Positions 9,283-19,176 of a stretch of 64,000 nt of DNA are shown here, piece by piece. How positions within the stretch are numbered: position 1 is the first letter of the stretch; every line of letters starts with the position of its first letter. The notes below the pieces were generated by a model that had not been told where the DNA came from, ran no database searches, and worked only from the letters and a program-made list of their open reading frames with translations. Both the position numbers and the translations under genes were made by a program. Origin of the DNA: CAWGMT01 sp963823675 (GTDB lineage Bacteria; Planctomycetota; Planctomycetia; Isosphaerales; Isosphaeraceae); the NCBI GenBank assembly GCA_963823675.1, contig CAWGMT010000011.1, positions 895,349 through 959,348 of the forward strand, in the 5' to 3' direction.

Positions 9283-11285
9283 ATGGACATTCTGCTCGTT
9301 TCCGTCGGGGCGCTGGTCGTAAGCGGGTTCCTGGCACTGGTCGCTGGACGGTCTCCTCGCCTGAGCACGTCCTTGGGGGTCGGAGGCGCGGTCGTCGGAT
9401 GCGCACTCGGGCTGGCTCCCGCCTTGGGGTCTGTGATCCACGGGTCAACGGACGCAATCCAGAGGCCCTGGAGGGTTCCCTACGGCTCGTTCTCGGTGGC
9501 GCTCGATCCGCTGTCGGCCTGGTTTGTCGTGCCGATTCTCGGATTATCCGGCCTGGCCGCCGTCTACGGGGCCGGCTACCTGGACGTTTACCGCGGTAAG
9601 AAGTCGCTGGGCGCCGCCTGGTTCTTCTTCAACGTACTGGTCGCCAGCATGGTGATGGTCGTCGTGGCTCGCAACGCGGTATTGTTCCTCGTCGCGTGGG
9701 AAGTGATGTCGCTGGCGTCGTACTTCCTCGTGACGTTCGACGACGAAGACGAGAAGGTATGTGCGGCGGGCATGACGTACCTGGTGGCGACGCACCTGGG
9801 GACGGCCTTCCTGCTGGCCTTCTTCGTCTTGCTGGGGCAGCCGGCGGGCTCGCTGGACTTCAATGCCCTCGCCGCGGCCAGCGGCCCGGCGTCGGCGACG
9901 GGTAGCTCGCTCTTCCTGCTGGCCTTGGTCGGCTTCGGGACGAAGGCGGGGTTCATGCCGTTGCACGTCTGGCTTCCGGAGGCCCACCCCGCCGCCCCGA
10001 GCCACGTCTCGGCCGTGATGTCCGGCGCGATGGTCAAGGTCGGCATCTACGGCTTGGTCCGTGCGCTGACGCTACTTCCCGCCGCGCCCGCGTGGTGGGG
10101 CTGGCTGTTGATCGGGATCGGCATGTTTTCGGGGATCTGGGGGGTCCTCTTCGCCCTGGCTCAGCACGACCTGAAGCGCCTGCTGGCGTACTCGACGGTG
10201 GAGAATGTCGGCATCATCGCGCTGGGACTGGGAGTCGGGCTGCTGGGGGCAAGCTCGCGAGCCCCTCTCGTTGCTGTCCTGGGCTTCACGGGGGCTCTGT
10301 TACATGTCGTCAACCACGCCCTGTTCAAGGGGTTGCTTTTTCTGGGTGCCGGGGCAGTCGCCCATGCGACCGGCACGCGGGACCTCGACCTGCTCGGCGG
10401 CCTGTCGAAGCGCATGCCGTGGGTCGCAGGCGCTTTCGTCGCGGGCGCGGTCGCAATCGTGGGGCTCCCACCCTTGAACGGATTCGCCAGCGAGTTCCTG
10501 ATCTATCTGGGGGCGTTTCGCGGCGCGGTGAGGCTCGCCCCTGACCGGGCCGTCCCCTGCCTGCTGGTCATCGCGGCGCTCACCCTGATCGGCGGCCTGG
10601 CCGCCATTTGCTTCACCAAAGCGGTCGGCGTCGTATTTCTGGGCGAGCCGCGGACAGAGCAGGCGGCGGCGGCCCATCGCCCCGGGTTGCTCCTGGTCGC
10701 GCCTCAGATCGTCTTGGCGGCTGGCTGCCTGCTCGTCGGGCTGGCCGCGCCTGGATCGCGCTCGTGCTCGGGCCGATCGCGGCGGGCGTCGCCCGGATCG
10801 AGCCGGTGTCGTCCGCCACGCTCTCCGAAGGGGTCATCGAGCCTCTGTTCTCCCTCGTGTGGGCGGCGGCTCTGCTGTTCTTTCTCGCGCTGGCCTGCGC
10901 GCTTCTGCGGCGTGCGCTTCTGGCTGGCCGCCAGGTCGAGCAAGCGGTGACCTGGGACTGCGGCTATGCCCGCCCGACCCCCCGCATGCAGTACACGGCG
11001 TCTTCCTACGTGCAGCCGGCGACCGCATTTTTTGCCGCCTTTCTCCGCACCCGGAGCAAATTGACGGCCCCGACTGGACTATTCCCCCCGGCGGCGGCAT
11101 TGACCACGGAAACTGCGGACGTGTGCATCGAGGCCCTTTACCGCCCGGCGTTCGGCGCGTTCGGCCGGACCGTGGCGCGGCTACGGTGGCTCCAGCACGG
11201 CAGAATTCACCTTTATATCATGTATATCGCGTTAACATTGATCGTGCTCTTGGTGTGGTATCTGGGCCTGGCCCGAGCGTTGTGA
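9283..11285 (+). CDS. hyfB: HyfB-like proton-pumping antiporter subunit (frameshifted)
   Basis: This is an about 667-aa polytopic membrane protein of the NuoL/M/N-MrpD superfamily. It carries the conserved Glu in the fifth helix (AWEVMSLASY) and the Lys-bearing GTKAGFMPLHVWLPEAHP signature, followed by SHVSAVMSGAMVKVGIYG. These are the proton-channel residues of complex I-like pumps. A frame change near 10745 separates the last third, which ends with the HyfB-type tail (TWDCGYARP, MQYTASSYVQP) and TGA 11283-11285. It starts at the base after the EIIA gene stop and is followed by hyfC, E, F and G in the standard order. The role is proton or sodium translocation in an Ehr/Hyf-type complex. Confidence 0.88.
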
Positions 11286-11382
11286 ATCGGGGAGGCGTGA
11301 TGGGGAACAGCCGCACCCGGCTGTTCGGGGCCTGCCAGTCGAGTGCGGCCGGCCCACGTTTTTGAATTGCGAGGCCTCCTCC

Positions 11383-12300
11383 ATGAACGTTTCGACCATG
11401 GTGCCGGGCGCATTCGCCGTCCTGGGTGCGCCGCTCTTCCTGGGCGTCACCAACCGGACCAAGGCCGTCTTCGCCGGCCGGAACGGTCCTCCGCTCCTTC
11501 AGCCGTACTACGACCTTGGCAGACTTCTGGGCAAGGGGGCCGTCTACAGCCGGACGACCACCTGGGTCTTCCGGGCCGGGCCGGTGATCGGGCTGGCGGC
11601 GGTTCTCGTCGCCATGGTGCTGTTGCCGTTCGGCGGATTTCGGGCGCCGCTGGCGTTCACGGGGGACATCGTCCTGTTTGCCTACTTACTGGGCTTGGCG
11701 CGTGTGTTCACCGTTCTCGCAGCGCTCGATACCGGCTCGTCCTTCGAGGGCATGGGGGCCAGCCGCGAGGTTCTTTTTTCCACTCTGGCCGAGCCGTCCT
11801 TGCTCCTGGCGCTGGCGGCGGTGGCGCGGCAGAGCGACAGCCTTTCACTCTCGGACATGCACCTGGCGCTCGCGACCGCCTGGCACGGCTCGGCGCTCCT
11901 GGTTTATCTGGTTGCGGTCGTGCTCCTGGTCGTCTTCCTGGCGGAGAATTCGCGAATTCCGGTGGACGATCCCAACACCCACCTCGAGCTGACGATGATT
12001 CACGAGGTGATGGTGCTAGACCATGGGGGGCCGGATTTTGCAATGATCCTTTACGCTGCGGCGCTGAAGCTCTGGCTCTTGGGCTCCTTGATCGTCGGCC
12101 TGGTAATACCGCGGGCCGGTCTTCCGGTGGTGGACCTCGCGCTCGCGTTGGCAGGGATGCTCGCCCTGGCCGTCGTGCTCGGCGTCATCGAGTCGACGAT
12201 GGCCCGGCTGCGGATGGTGCGCGTGCCCGAGCTCCTGGTCGGGGCCGCCACACTCGCCGCGTTGGCCTTGGTGCTGGAGTATGGAGGGGTTCTCTCGTGA
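11383..12300 (+). CDS. hyfC: HyfC-like (NuoH/complex I subunit 1-type) membrane subunit
   Basis: ATG 11383 gives about 305 aa. The protein has the subunit-1 signatures GPPLLQPYYDLGRLLGKGAV near the N-terminus, and AENSRIPVDDPNTHLELTM with IHEVMVLDHGGPD in the loop that contacts the hydrophilic arm. Eight or so hydrophobic helices are visible. It forms the connection between the catalytic arm and the antiporter modules. Its stop TGA (12298-12300) overlaps the GTG start of hyfE by two bases, showing translational coupling. No frame interruption is seen. Confidence 0.9.
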   Translation: MNVSTMVPGAFAVLGAPLFLGVTNRTKAVFAGRNGPPLLQPYYDLGRLLGKGAVYSRTTTWVFRAGPVIGLAAVLVAMVLLPFGGFRAPLAFTGDIVLFAYLLGLARVFTVLAALDTGSSFEGMGASREVLFSTLAEPSLLLALAAVARQSDSLSLSDMHLALATAWHGSALLVYLVAVVLLVVFLAENSRIPVDDPNTHLELTMIHEVMVLDHGGPDFAMILYAAALKLWLLGSLIVGLVIPRAGLPVVDLALALAGMLALAVVLGVIESTMARLRMVRVPELLVGAATLAALALVLEYGGVLS

Positions 12301-12941
12301 GCGATCTGCTCGATCCGATCCTGGTTTTCGTGGCGCTTGTGAACCTGACTCTGCTGGGGCTGAGCCGGCTCGCCGCCTGCATCCGGCTGACCGCGGCCCA
12401 GGGAATGGCTCTGGGGGCCCTTCCGCTCCTGGTGGCCGCCCACGGGATCAGTGTCCGCCTGGTTCTGCTTTCGATCGTGATGTTCGTCCTGAAGGGAATC
12501 GTCTTCCCGCGATTCCTGCTCCGCGCGATTCGTGCGGCAGACGTGCGCCACGAAGTCGAACCGATCGTCGGCTATACCTCGTCGATCCTGCTCGGCATCG
12601 TGATCTTGGCGTTATCGTTCTGGATGGCTTCGCGTTTCGTGCTGCCCCACCCTGTGGCTTCTCCGCTGGTTTTGCCCTTGGCCCTCGCAACGATTCTGAT
12701 CGGTCTGTTCCTGATCGTGAGCCGGCGCAAGGCGATCATGCAGGTCGTGGGCTATCTCGTGCTCGAGAATGGAATATTCATTTTCGGCGTGGCGCTGGCC
12801 CAGGAGGAACCGTTCCTGGTGGAAATGGGTGTCCTGCTCGACGTTTTCGTCGCGGTCTTCATCATGGGAATCATGATTTTCCACATCAGCCGCGAGTTCG
12901 ACCATATCGACGTTGACCAGTTGACGTCGCTCAAGGATTGA
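12297..12941 (+). CDS. hyfE: HyfE-like membrane subunit (NuoK-like C-terminus)
   Basis: The start is GTG 12297, preceded by GGAGGGG about 8 bp upstream. The roughly 214-aa protein is almost entirely membrane helices. It contains the NuoK-like segment VVGYLVLENGIFIFGVALAQ followed by EEPFLVEMGVLLDVFVAVFI, with the buried Glu residues expected for proton transfer. It overlaps hyfC upstream, and hyfF begins at or just after its stop. Confidence 0.85.
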   Translation: MSDLLDPILVFVALVNLTLLGLSRLAACIRLTAAQGMALGALPLLVAAHGISVRLVLLSIVMFVLKGIVFPRFLLRAIRAADVRHEVEPIVGYTSSILLGIVILALSFWMASRFVLPHPVASPLVLPLALATILIGLFLIVSRRKAIMQVVGYLVLENGIFIFGVALAQEEPFLVEMGVLLDVFVAVFIMGIMIFHISREFDHIDVDQLTSLKD

Positions 12942-12946
12942 AGCTC

Positions 12947-14422
12947 ATGATCTTCGCCCTCTTCCTCGTCCCGCTCGCCAGCGGGTTGGCCGCGTACTGG
13001 CTGCGGTCCGATCGCACCCGCCGCGCGGTCCTGGTGGGAACCGCCGTGGTGCACGCCGGGCTGTCCGCCAGCGCGTGGGCCTGGCGGCCCGGGCCGGCAT
13101 GGGGCGGCTGGCTTGCGCTCGACGAAATTGGTTTGCTCTTCCTGAGCATCATCAGCGCATTATTCCTGGCAGCCGCCGTCTACGGTGTCGGCTACCTTGG
13201 CCACGAGCGGCATGGGCGGCACATCGACACCGAAGAGCATCTCTTTTTCAGCAATGAGCCCGAGGCGATTTTCACAAGTTGTCTTTTGCTGTTTCTGGCG
13301 TCGATGACGTTCGTGACAGTGAGCCAGCACTTCGGCCTGCTCTGGGTCGGCGTCGAGGCTACGACGCTGGCGAGCGCGCCTTTGATCTACTTTCACCGGC
13401 ACCACCGGTCGCTCGAGGCAACGTGGAAGTATCTGCTCATTTGCTCGGTCGGCATCGCGCTGGCCTTGCTGGGCAACTTCGTTCTGGCGGTCGCCGCCTC
13501 GGATGGCGGCGATGCGCCGACGGCATTGACCCTGGTGGACCTGGTCCGGTCGTCAACACGCCTTCATGCTCCTTGGGTCGAGGCTGCGTTTCTCTTTTTT
13601 CTGGTTGGGTACGGTACCAAGATGGGGCTGGCCCCTCTGCACACGTGGCTACCCGATGCTCACAGCGAGTCGCCCTCGGTCGTCTCCGCGCTCTTATCCG
13701 GCGCGCTCCTGAATTGCGCTTTTCTGGGAATTCTGCGGGCTCATCAAGTTTGCGTCGCGGCGGGCCTGGCCCGCTTCAGCCAGAGTCTGCTCCTGGTCTT
13801 CGGCCTGTTGTCGATGGCGATCGCGGCCGTATTCATTCTCGGCCAGACCGACTTCAAGCGCCTGCTTGCCTACTCGAGCGTCGAGCACATGGGCATCCTG
13901 GCACTCGGAATCGGCCTGGGGGGAGCGGGCGCCTTTGGCATGGCGTTGCACGCGGTCAACCACTCTCTGACCAAGGCATCCCTGTTCCTGGTCGCGGGCA
14001 ACATTCTTGCTGCGTACGGAACCAAGTCCGTCGCCGGTGTTCGCGGGCTGCTCCACAGGCTGCCGCTTTCGGGGGTTCTCTGGGTCGCGGGTTTCCTGGC
14101 GATCACCGGGTCGCCGCCGTTCGGGCCTTTCCTCAGCGAGCTCACGATTCTCAAGGCAGCGCTGGATCAGGGCCGTGCCATCGTGGCGGTCAGCTACCTG
14201 GCCGTGCTCGCGGTGATCTTCATCGGCATGGCCAACCTGTTCATGCCCATGGCCCAGGGGAAAGCCGATGATCAATCGGGGCCAAGCGGTGGGAGCGAGG
14301 CGCTTTGGGCCACGCTGCCACCGGCGGCCCTGGCCCTGCTCGTCCTCGTGCTGGGCGTTTACGTTCCCCCAGCGATGAGCGACGTTTTGCACGCAGCAGC
14401 CCGATCCCTGGGAGGCCAGTGA
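12947..14422 (+). CDS. hyfF: HyfF-like proton-pumping antiporter subunit
   Basis: ATG 12947 is the likely start; a TTG at 12938 overlapping the hyfE stop is an alternative. The protein is about 491 aa and a second NuoL/M-type antiporter, with GYGTKMGLAPLHTWLPDAHS, SPSVVSALLSGALLNCAFLG and the lateral-helix type LKRLLAYSSVEHMG region. It is intact. Its TGA overlaps the ATG of hyfG by one base (TGATG). With HyfB it gives the complex two antiporter-like modules, as in Hyf and Ehr complexes. Confidence 0.9.
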   Translation: MIFALFLVPLASGLAAYWLRSDRTRRAVLVGTAVVHAGLSASAWAWRPGPAWGGWLALDEIGLLFLSIISALFLAAAVYGVGYLGHERHGRHIDTEEHLFFSNEPEAIFTSCLLLFLASMTFVTVSQHFGLLWVGVEATTLASAPLIYFHRHHRSLEATWKYLLICSVGIALALLGNFVLAVAASDGGDAPTALTLVDLVRSSTRLHAPWVEAAFLFFLVGYGTKMGLAPLHTWLPDAHSESPSVVSALLSGALLNCAFLGILRAHQVCVAAGLARFSQSLLLVFGLLSMAIAAVFILGQTDFKRLLAYSSVEHMGILALGIGLGGAGAFGMALHAVNHSLTKASLFLVAGNILAAYGTKSVAGVRGLLHRLPLSGVLWVAGFLAITGSPPFGPFLSELTILKAALDQGRAIVAVSYLAVLAVIFIGMANLFMPMAQGKADDQSGPSGGSEALWATLPPAALALLVLVLGVYVPPAMSDVLHAAARSLGGQ

Positions 14423-15956
14423 TGGCGAACGCCATGACAACCGCGTTTCTCCACGGCGCGCCGGTCGCGCTCGCGGACATCCCTCGCATGGATACCGACC
14501 GATTCCGCGACGAGGTGCTCGGCCAGGTCGCGGGGGGCGCCGGATCGCTGCGCTCTTCGGCCGGCCGCAGGCGGCGGACCGAGTACGGCTGTACGCCGTG
14601 CTCGCGCACGACCAGACAAGCACACTTTCGCTCGTGACGACGGACGTGGCGGATAGCTACCCGGCTCTGACGCCCGACTGCCCGCAGGCTCACTGGTTCG
14701 AGCGCGAGATCGCCGAACAGTGGGGAGTCGTTCCGCGGGAACACCCCTGGCTAAAGCCAATTCGGTTTCACCGGTCCTATCGCGCGGGACACGATGCGTG
14801 GTCGCGGCCGGCGACCGAGGTGATCGAGCCCTCCGTTCCGCCCTTTGGGGCCGATTTCTTCCGAGTCGACGGCCATGAGGTTCACGAGGTTGCCGTCGGG
14901 CCGGTGCATGCCGGCGTGATCGAACCTGGGCACTTCCGTTTTCAGTGCCATGGCGAGCACGTCTTCCACCTGGAGATCTCTCTCGGTTATCAGCATCGCG
15001 GATTGGAGAGGGCGCTGGTCGGCGGGCCGGACAAACGCACCATCCATCTGATGGAGCAAGTGGCTGGAGACACCTCGGTGGGCCACACCGTGGCGTACTG
15101 CCAGGCGATCGAAGCGCTGGCCGGGGCCCAACCGTCCCTGCGGGCGCAGGCGCTTCGGGGCGTGGGACTCGAGCTGGAACGGCTGGCAAACCACACGGGG
15201 GACCTGGGCGCCCTGGCGGGCGACGTTGGATTTTTGCCGACGGCCTCGTACTGCGGACGCATCCGCGGCGATTTCCTGAATGCGACCGCTCTCCTGTGCG
15301 GCAGCAGATTCGGGCGGGGCCTGGTTCGGCCGGGGGGCGTGGCCTTCGACGTTGAGCCGTCTCGCGCCGAGCAACTGATCACGCGAGTCGAGGCCGCTCT
15401 CCTGGACGTCACCGGGGCGACCGGGCTCCTCTGGGACTCGCTCTCGGTCCAGTCCCGATTCGAGGGCACGGGAGGAGTGACGCGTTCGGTGGCAGAGGCA
15501 TTAGGCTTGGTCGGTCCGGCTGCACGAGCCTGCGGCGTCGACCGCGATGTCCGCCACGACTTTCCCACGGGCATCTATCGCTTCGCCTACATCCCGATCG
15601 CGCTGCGCACAACTGGCGACGTATTCGCCAGAGCGTTCGTCCGGAAACTCGAAATCCTCCGCTCGGTCCGGTTCGTGGCGCAGCAACTGCAGAATTTGCC
15701 CGAGGGCCCGCCGCGAGTCCCGTGCGGCGGCTTGCGCCCGGACGCATTGACAGTCTCCCTGGTCGAGGGGTGGCGAGGCGAGATCTGCCACGTGGCGATC
15801 ACCGGCCCGGAGGGCCGCATCGAGCACTACAAGATCGTCGACCCATCGTTCCACAACTGGATCGGGCTGGCGATGGCGCTACGGGACCAGCAAATCTCGG
15901 ACTTCCCATTGTGCAACAAAAGTTTCAACCTATCCTATTGCGGGCACGACCTGTAA
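14422..15956 (+). CDS. hyfG: HyfG-like large subunit (NuoC+NuoD-type) lacking NiFe cysteines (frameshifted)
   Basis: ATG 14422 overlaps the hyfF stop. An N-terminal NuoC-like domain (HWFEREIAEQWGVVPREHPW) crosses a frame change near 14538, then a NuoD/HycE-type large-subunit domain follows (FHLEISLGYQHRGLERALVG). In NiFe hydrogenases two CxxC motifs bind the metal centre. Here the first position reads EQVAGDTSVGHTVAYCQA with no CxxC, and the C-terminus ends LSYCGHDL with a single Cys. The subunit therefore cannot carry a classical NiFe site. This fits energy-converting hydrogenase-related (Ehr) complexes of unknown catalytic activity. The protein would be about 511 aa. Confidence 0.87.
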
Positions 15957-15971
15957 GCCGAGGGACGGTCC

Positions 15972-16776
15972 ATGATCAACATCATCCGGGAGCGCCTCCG
16001 ACAGGGCCGGCGCACGATTTCCTATCCGGCAGGCGACCCGCCGCCGTTTCCCGATCGGTTCCGCGGCCTGCCCGTGCTGGATGAGTCGAGTTGCCCCGAC
16101 GGTTGCGGCGCGTGTATCGACGCTTGCCCGACCGACGCCATCGGGCGGGACAGCCAGGGCCTGGGGCTGGACCTGGGCCGATGTCTTTTTTGCTCGGAAT
16201 GCACCGCGTCGTGCCCCGCCGATGCAATCTGCTTCACCCAGGACTACCGCCTTGCGACCACGGCCCGGCAGGACCTGATCGTGCGCAGCGGGCGCCCGCT
16301 CGAGCTGGCGAAACCCCTTCAGCAGAAGATGCGCCGGCTGTTCGGCCGCTCGCTCAAGCTCCGCCAGGTGAGCGCCGGGGGCGACAACGCCGCCGAAGCC
16401 GACCTGAACGTCCTGAGCACGGTCGTCTTCGACATGGGGCGATTCGGCATTCAGTTTGTCGCTTCGCCCCGCCACGCCGATGGCCTGGTCGTCACGGGGC
16501 CCGTCACCCAGAACATGAAACTGGCGCTATTGAAAACCTATGAGGCAGTTCCGACGCCGAAGATCGTGATCGCCGTCGGCGACATGCGCTATCTCGGGCG
16601 GGATCTTCCGGGACCGTTCCGAGGTCCATAACGGCATCGAGGGTATTTTGCCGGTTGACGTGTATATCCCCGGCAATCCCCCCCACCCGCTGACAATCCT
16701 CGATGGGCTGTTGCGCCTTGTCGGACGCCTTGAATCTTGTGGAACCCGTCCCTTCAATCACCCCTTGCCGAGATGA
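15972..16776 (+). CDS. hyfI: Ferredoxin (HyfH-like) fused to NuoB/HyfI-like subunit with missing cluster ligands (frameshifted)
   Basis: Sixteen bp after hyfG an ATG opens an about 268-aa protein. Residues 40-85 hold two 4Fe-4S motifs (CPDGCGACIDACP and CLFCSECTASCP). The NuoB-like half (FVASPRHADGLVVTGPVTQN) normally has four Cys for the proximal cluster. The usual SCNGC is replaced by SAGGDNAAEAD and the usual CPPxP by NPPHP, leaving one Cys (TCAISGG) after an apparent frame change near 16575. The stop at 16774-16776 lies inside the convergent carbonic anhydrase gene. The ferredoxin clusters look intact, so electrons may enter, but the proximal cluster is probably absent. Confidence 0.82.
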
Positions 16777-17765
16777 TCGTCCGGCCTAAGCAACAGTTCG
16801 TGTGGAATCCGATCGGCGACATTTCTGGGATTGGCGGCAGCCCTGTTTCCGGTCTGCGAGCCATCGCCGATCCCAGGCCGCGAGCTGGGCCCGAGAGAAG
16901 CCGGCTTGAGCAGCTCGGCCATTTGCAGGGCGATCGTGTTGAACTCCCTCGGGTTGGTCGGCGCGTACGCCAGGTTGACGTTTTCAGGCGCCACGGGAGC
17001 CCGCGGATTGACCGGCATGCTCACCTGGTGGTTATGGAGGCTGAACACGCCATAAAGAACCTCGATTTCCCACTTGGCGGTGCGCTCGACTTCCTGCCGA
17101 AGGTCGAACGCCGCCTGGGCGGCATTGACGCAGACGGCAATGTCAATCAAGGCCTCGCGATAGCCCGGGAGCTGGCGGGCGTCGGGCCCCCACACCTCCC
17201 TGAGACCGTTGGCCCCCTCGCGCACCGCCACGAAAATCCGCTGGATGATCGTTTTGAGCATCGGAGGGAACGATTTCGACCAGAACTCGTGGGGCCTCAG
17301 GTAGCAATCGACGGCGCCCGTCACGGCACCGCAGCCGGAATGGCCGAGCATCACCACGCACTTGACGCTATCGCAAAGCGCGGTCAAGGCAAACTCGATG
17401 CTTCCCATGCATACGTCGCCCAGGACATTGCCCGCGACGCGAATCACGAACAGATCGTTGAACCCCTGTCCGAAGAGCATCTCCGTCGGTACGCGCGCAT
17501 CGGAGCACCCCACAACGACGGCGAAGGGCGCCTGTTCGGGCGTCTCGCCGATCGCCCGCTTCATTCCCACTTCCAGGCCGTTGCACTGCACAACATAGCA
17601 CGGCTCTCCCGTCCAGACCCGGCTCGTGCGGCAACTCTGCATCCACTTGGCGAACATCCGATTGCCGTCTTCCAGAGTCGTGCGGGCCGTCTCGGCGTCT
17701 GGAGGAGAAGGCTTGAGGCTCGGGTTCTTCGGATCGAACCGGTAGATGTAATCAATCGTATTCAT
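16758..17765 (-). CDS. Beta-class carbonic anhydrase
   Basis: ATG 17765 (MNTIDYIYRFDP) is preferred to the ORF start at 17783. The 335-aa protein has the beta-CA zinc ligands Cys87 in VVVGCSDARVP, with the Asp-Arg dyad, and His142/Cys145 in MLGHSGCGAV. It would interconvert CO2 and bicarbonate in the cytoplasm. It is longer than usual (about 200-230 aa), with an N-terminal extension and a C-terminal tail of about 100 residues. The tail overlaps the 3' end of the ferredoxin/NuoB-like gene by 19 bp in convergent orientation. Next to a complex I-like pump it may link ion gradients to inorganic-carbon handling; that link is inference. Confidence 0.9.
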   Translation of the reverse strand: MNTIDYIYRFDPKNPSLKPSPPDAETARTTLEDGNRMFAKWMQSCRTSRVWTGEPCYVVQCNGLEVGMKRAIGETPEQAPFAVVVGCSDARVPTEMLFGQGFNDLFVIRVAGNVLGDVCMGSIEFALTALCDSVKCVVMLGHSGCGAVTGAVDCYLRPHEFWSKSFPPMLKTIIQRIFVAVREGANGLREVWGPDARQLPGYREALIDIAVCVNAAQAAFDLRQEVERTAKWEIEVLYGVFSLHNHQVSMPVNPRAPVAPENVNLAYAPTNPREFNTIALQMAELLKPASLGPSSRPGIGDGSQTGNRAAANPRNVADRIPHELLLRPDDHLGKG

Positions 17766-17945
17766 GAGGATCACCGCTATCAACGTTGGATTGGGGGCAG
17801 GAGCGTTCGTAAGAGAACACCCGAGTCATCGCCATTCTAGTCGCGTCGCGGCCCGCGGCATAGAGGGCCGGACCTCCCGGCAGCGTCCCGGAAAGTCTCA
17901 ATATTCCTCCCGCAGCCTGACCATCGCTCATTCTTGGCGCGCACT

Positions 17946-19145
17946 TCACACAAGAGCCGCATCGACGACGAGCGCTCGCGCACGGCGATTGGCGCTGACC
18001 AACCGTGCGGCGACCCGCACGGCCTCGATCAGGCTGGAGGGATCGGCCAGGCCTTTCCACGCGATGTCGAAAGCGGTGCCGTGCGCCACGCTCGTGCGCA
18101 CGATCGGCAAGCCCAGGGTCACGTTGACAGCGCGCTCGAAGCCGATCGTCTTGAGCGCAATGTGCCCCTGGTCGTGATACATCGCCACGACGGCGTCAAA
18201 CGCGCCGCCTAAAGCCTGGTGAAAGAGCGTATCATTCGGAAATGGTCCACTAACGTCCAGGCCCTCCCGCTCGGCAAGCTCGACAGCCGGGCGGATGATC
18301 GTCTGTTCCTCATCGCCAAAGAGACCGTCCTCCCCCGCATGCGGGTTCAGCGAGGCCACCGCAATCCGAGGCGGCGCGCCGCCGGTCAACGGGCGCATCG
18401 CCCGGTCGGCGAGGTGGATTTTGGACAAGATCGACTCGCGGCTCAAGAGGTCGAAGACCTGGCGGAGCGCAATATGCAGCGTCACGTGGATCACTCCCAG
18501 GCCCGTCCCGCGCCGCCCAGCATGGGTGCCAATCCCGGTCGACGGCGAGGGATCGGTCTCGATATAGAGCATCATCGCGTGATCCGCGGCGCCGCAGCGC
18601 TCTGCGAGAATCTCGGTATGGCCGGGCTGGCTGATTCCTCCGAGCCGCAGCGCGTGTTTGTTAAGCGGCAGCGTCGTGATGGCATCGAGGCGGCCGTCCA
18701 GGGCCAGATCAACGGCCGACACGAGGAAGTCGAAGGCGGCGCGGCCGGCTCGTGGGTCAATGGTTCCCGGCTCTACGCGTGCGAGATCGTCAGGAATTCC
18801 GGGAACCGCAAGACACGGAACGACGCGTTCGGAAGGCTCGGCCTCGTCGGGTGATGAGATCGTGCGAACCTGCATGCCAGATCCGTTGCCGGCCAGCTTC
18901 AGGGCACGCTCGAGCACAGCCGGCTCTCCGATCACAAGCGCTCGCGCCAGCGCATGCAACCGCGGGTCGGCCCAACCTCGGGCGATCACCTCGGGCCCGA
19001 TGCCCGCGACGTCGCCCATGGTCAGACCGATTACCGGACGGGAGCCGGGATCGATTCCGGAAAGTGAATTCAACAGGGCAGGGATCTCCCATTCGGTAAG
19101 GTCCGTCCTTCCGAGCGAGCCGAGGTCAGACTCTACCAGCCTCAC
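17946..19145 (-). CDS. pdxA: 4-hydroxythreonine-4-phosphate dehydrogenase
   Basis: The protein matches PdxA throughout: VIGLTMGDVAGIGPEVIARG at the start, TLPLNKHALRLGG and GHTEILAERCG in the middle, SLNPHAGEDGLFGDEE and VAMYHDQGHIALKTIGFERA with the metal-binding His residues, and a C-terminal GTAFDIAWKGLAD. It oxidises 4-phosphohydroxy-L-threonine in the DXP-dependent vitamin B6 pathway. GTG 19145 (VRLVESDLG) leaves it clear of the upstream Uma2 gene and gives about 399 aa, somewhat longer than the usual 330. A start nearer VIGLTMGD is possible. The gene appears intact. Confidence 0.92.
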   Translation of the reverse strand: MRLVESDLGSLGRTDLTEWEIPALLNSLSGIDPGSRPVIGLTMGDVAGIGPEVIARGWADPRLHALARALVIGEPAVLERALKLAGNGSGMQVRTISSPDEAEPSERVVPCLAVPGIPDDLARVEPGTIDPRAGRAAFDFLVSAVDLALDGRLDAITTLPLNKHALRLGGISQPGHTEILAERCGAADHAMMLYIETDPSPSTGIGTHAGRRGTGLGVIHVTLHIALRQVFDLLSRESILSKIHLADRAMRPLTGGAPPRIAVASLNPHAGEDGLFGDEEQTIIRPAVELAEREGLDVSGPFPNDTLFHQALGGAFDAVVAMYHDQGHIALKTIGFERAVNVTLGLPIVRTSVAHGTAFDIAWKGLADPSSLIEAVRVAARLVSANRRARALVVDAALV

Positions 19146-19176
19146 CTTATCGAACGCCGTTCGGCCCGTTCGGCGG

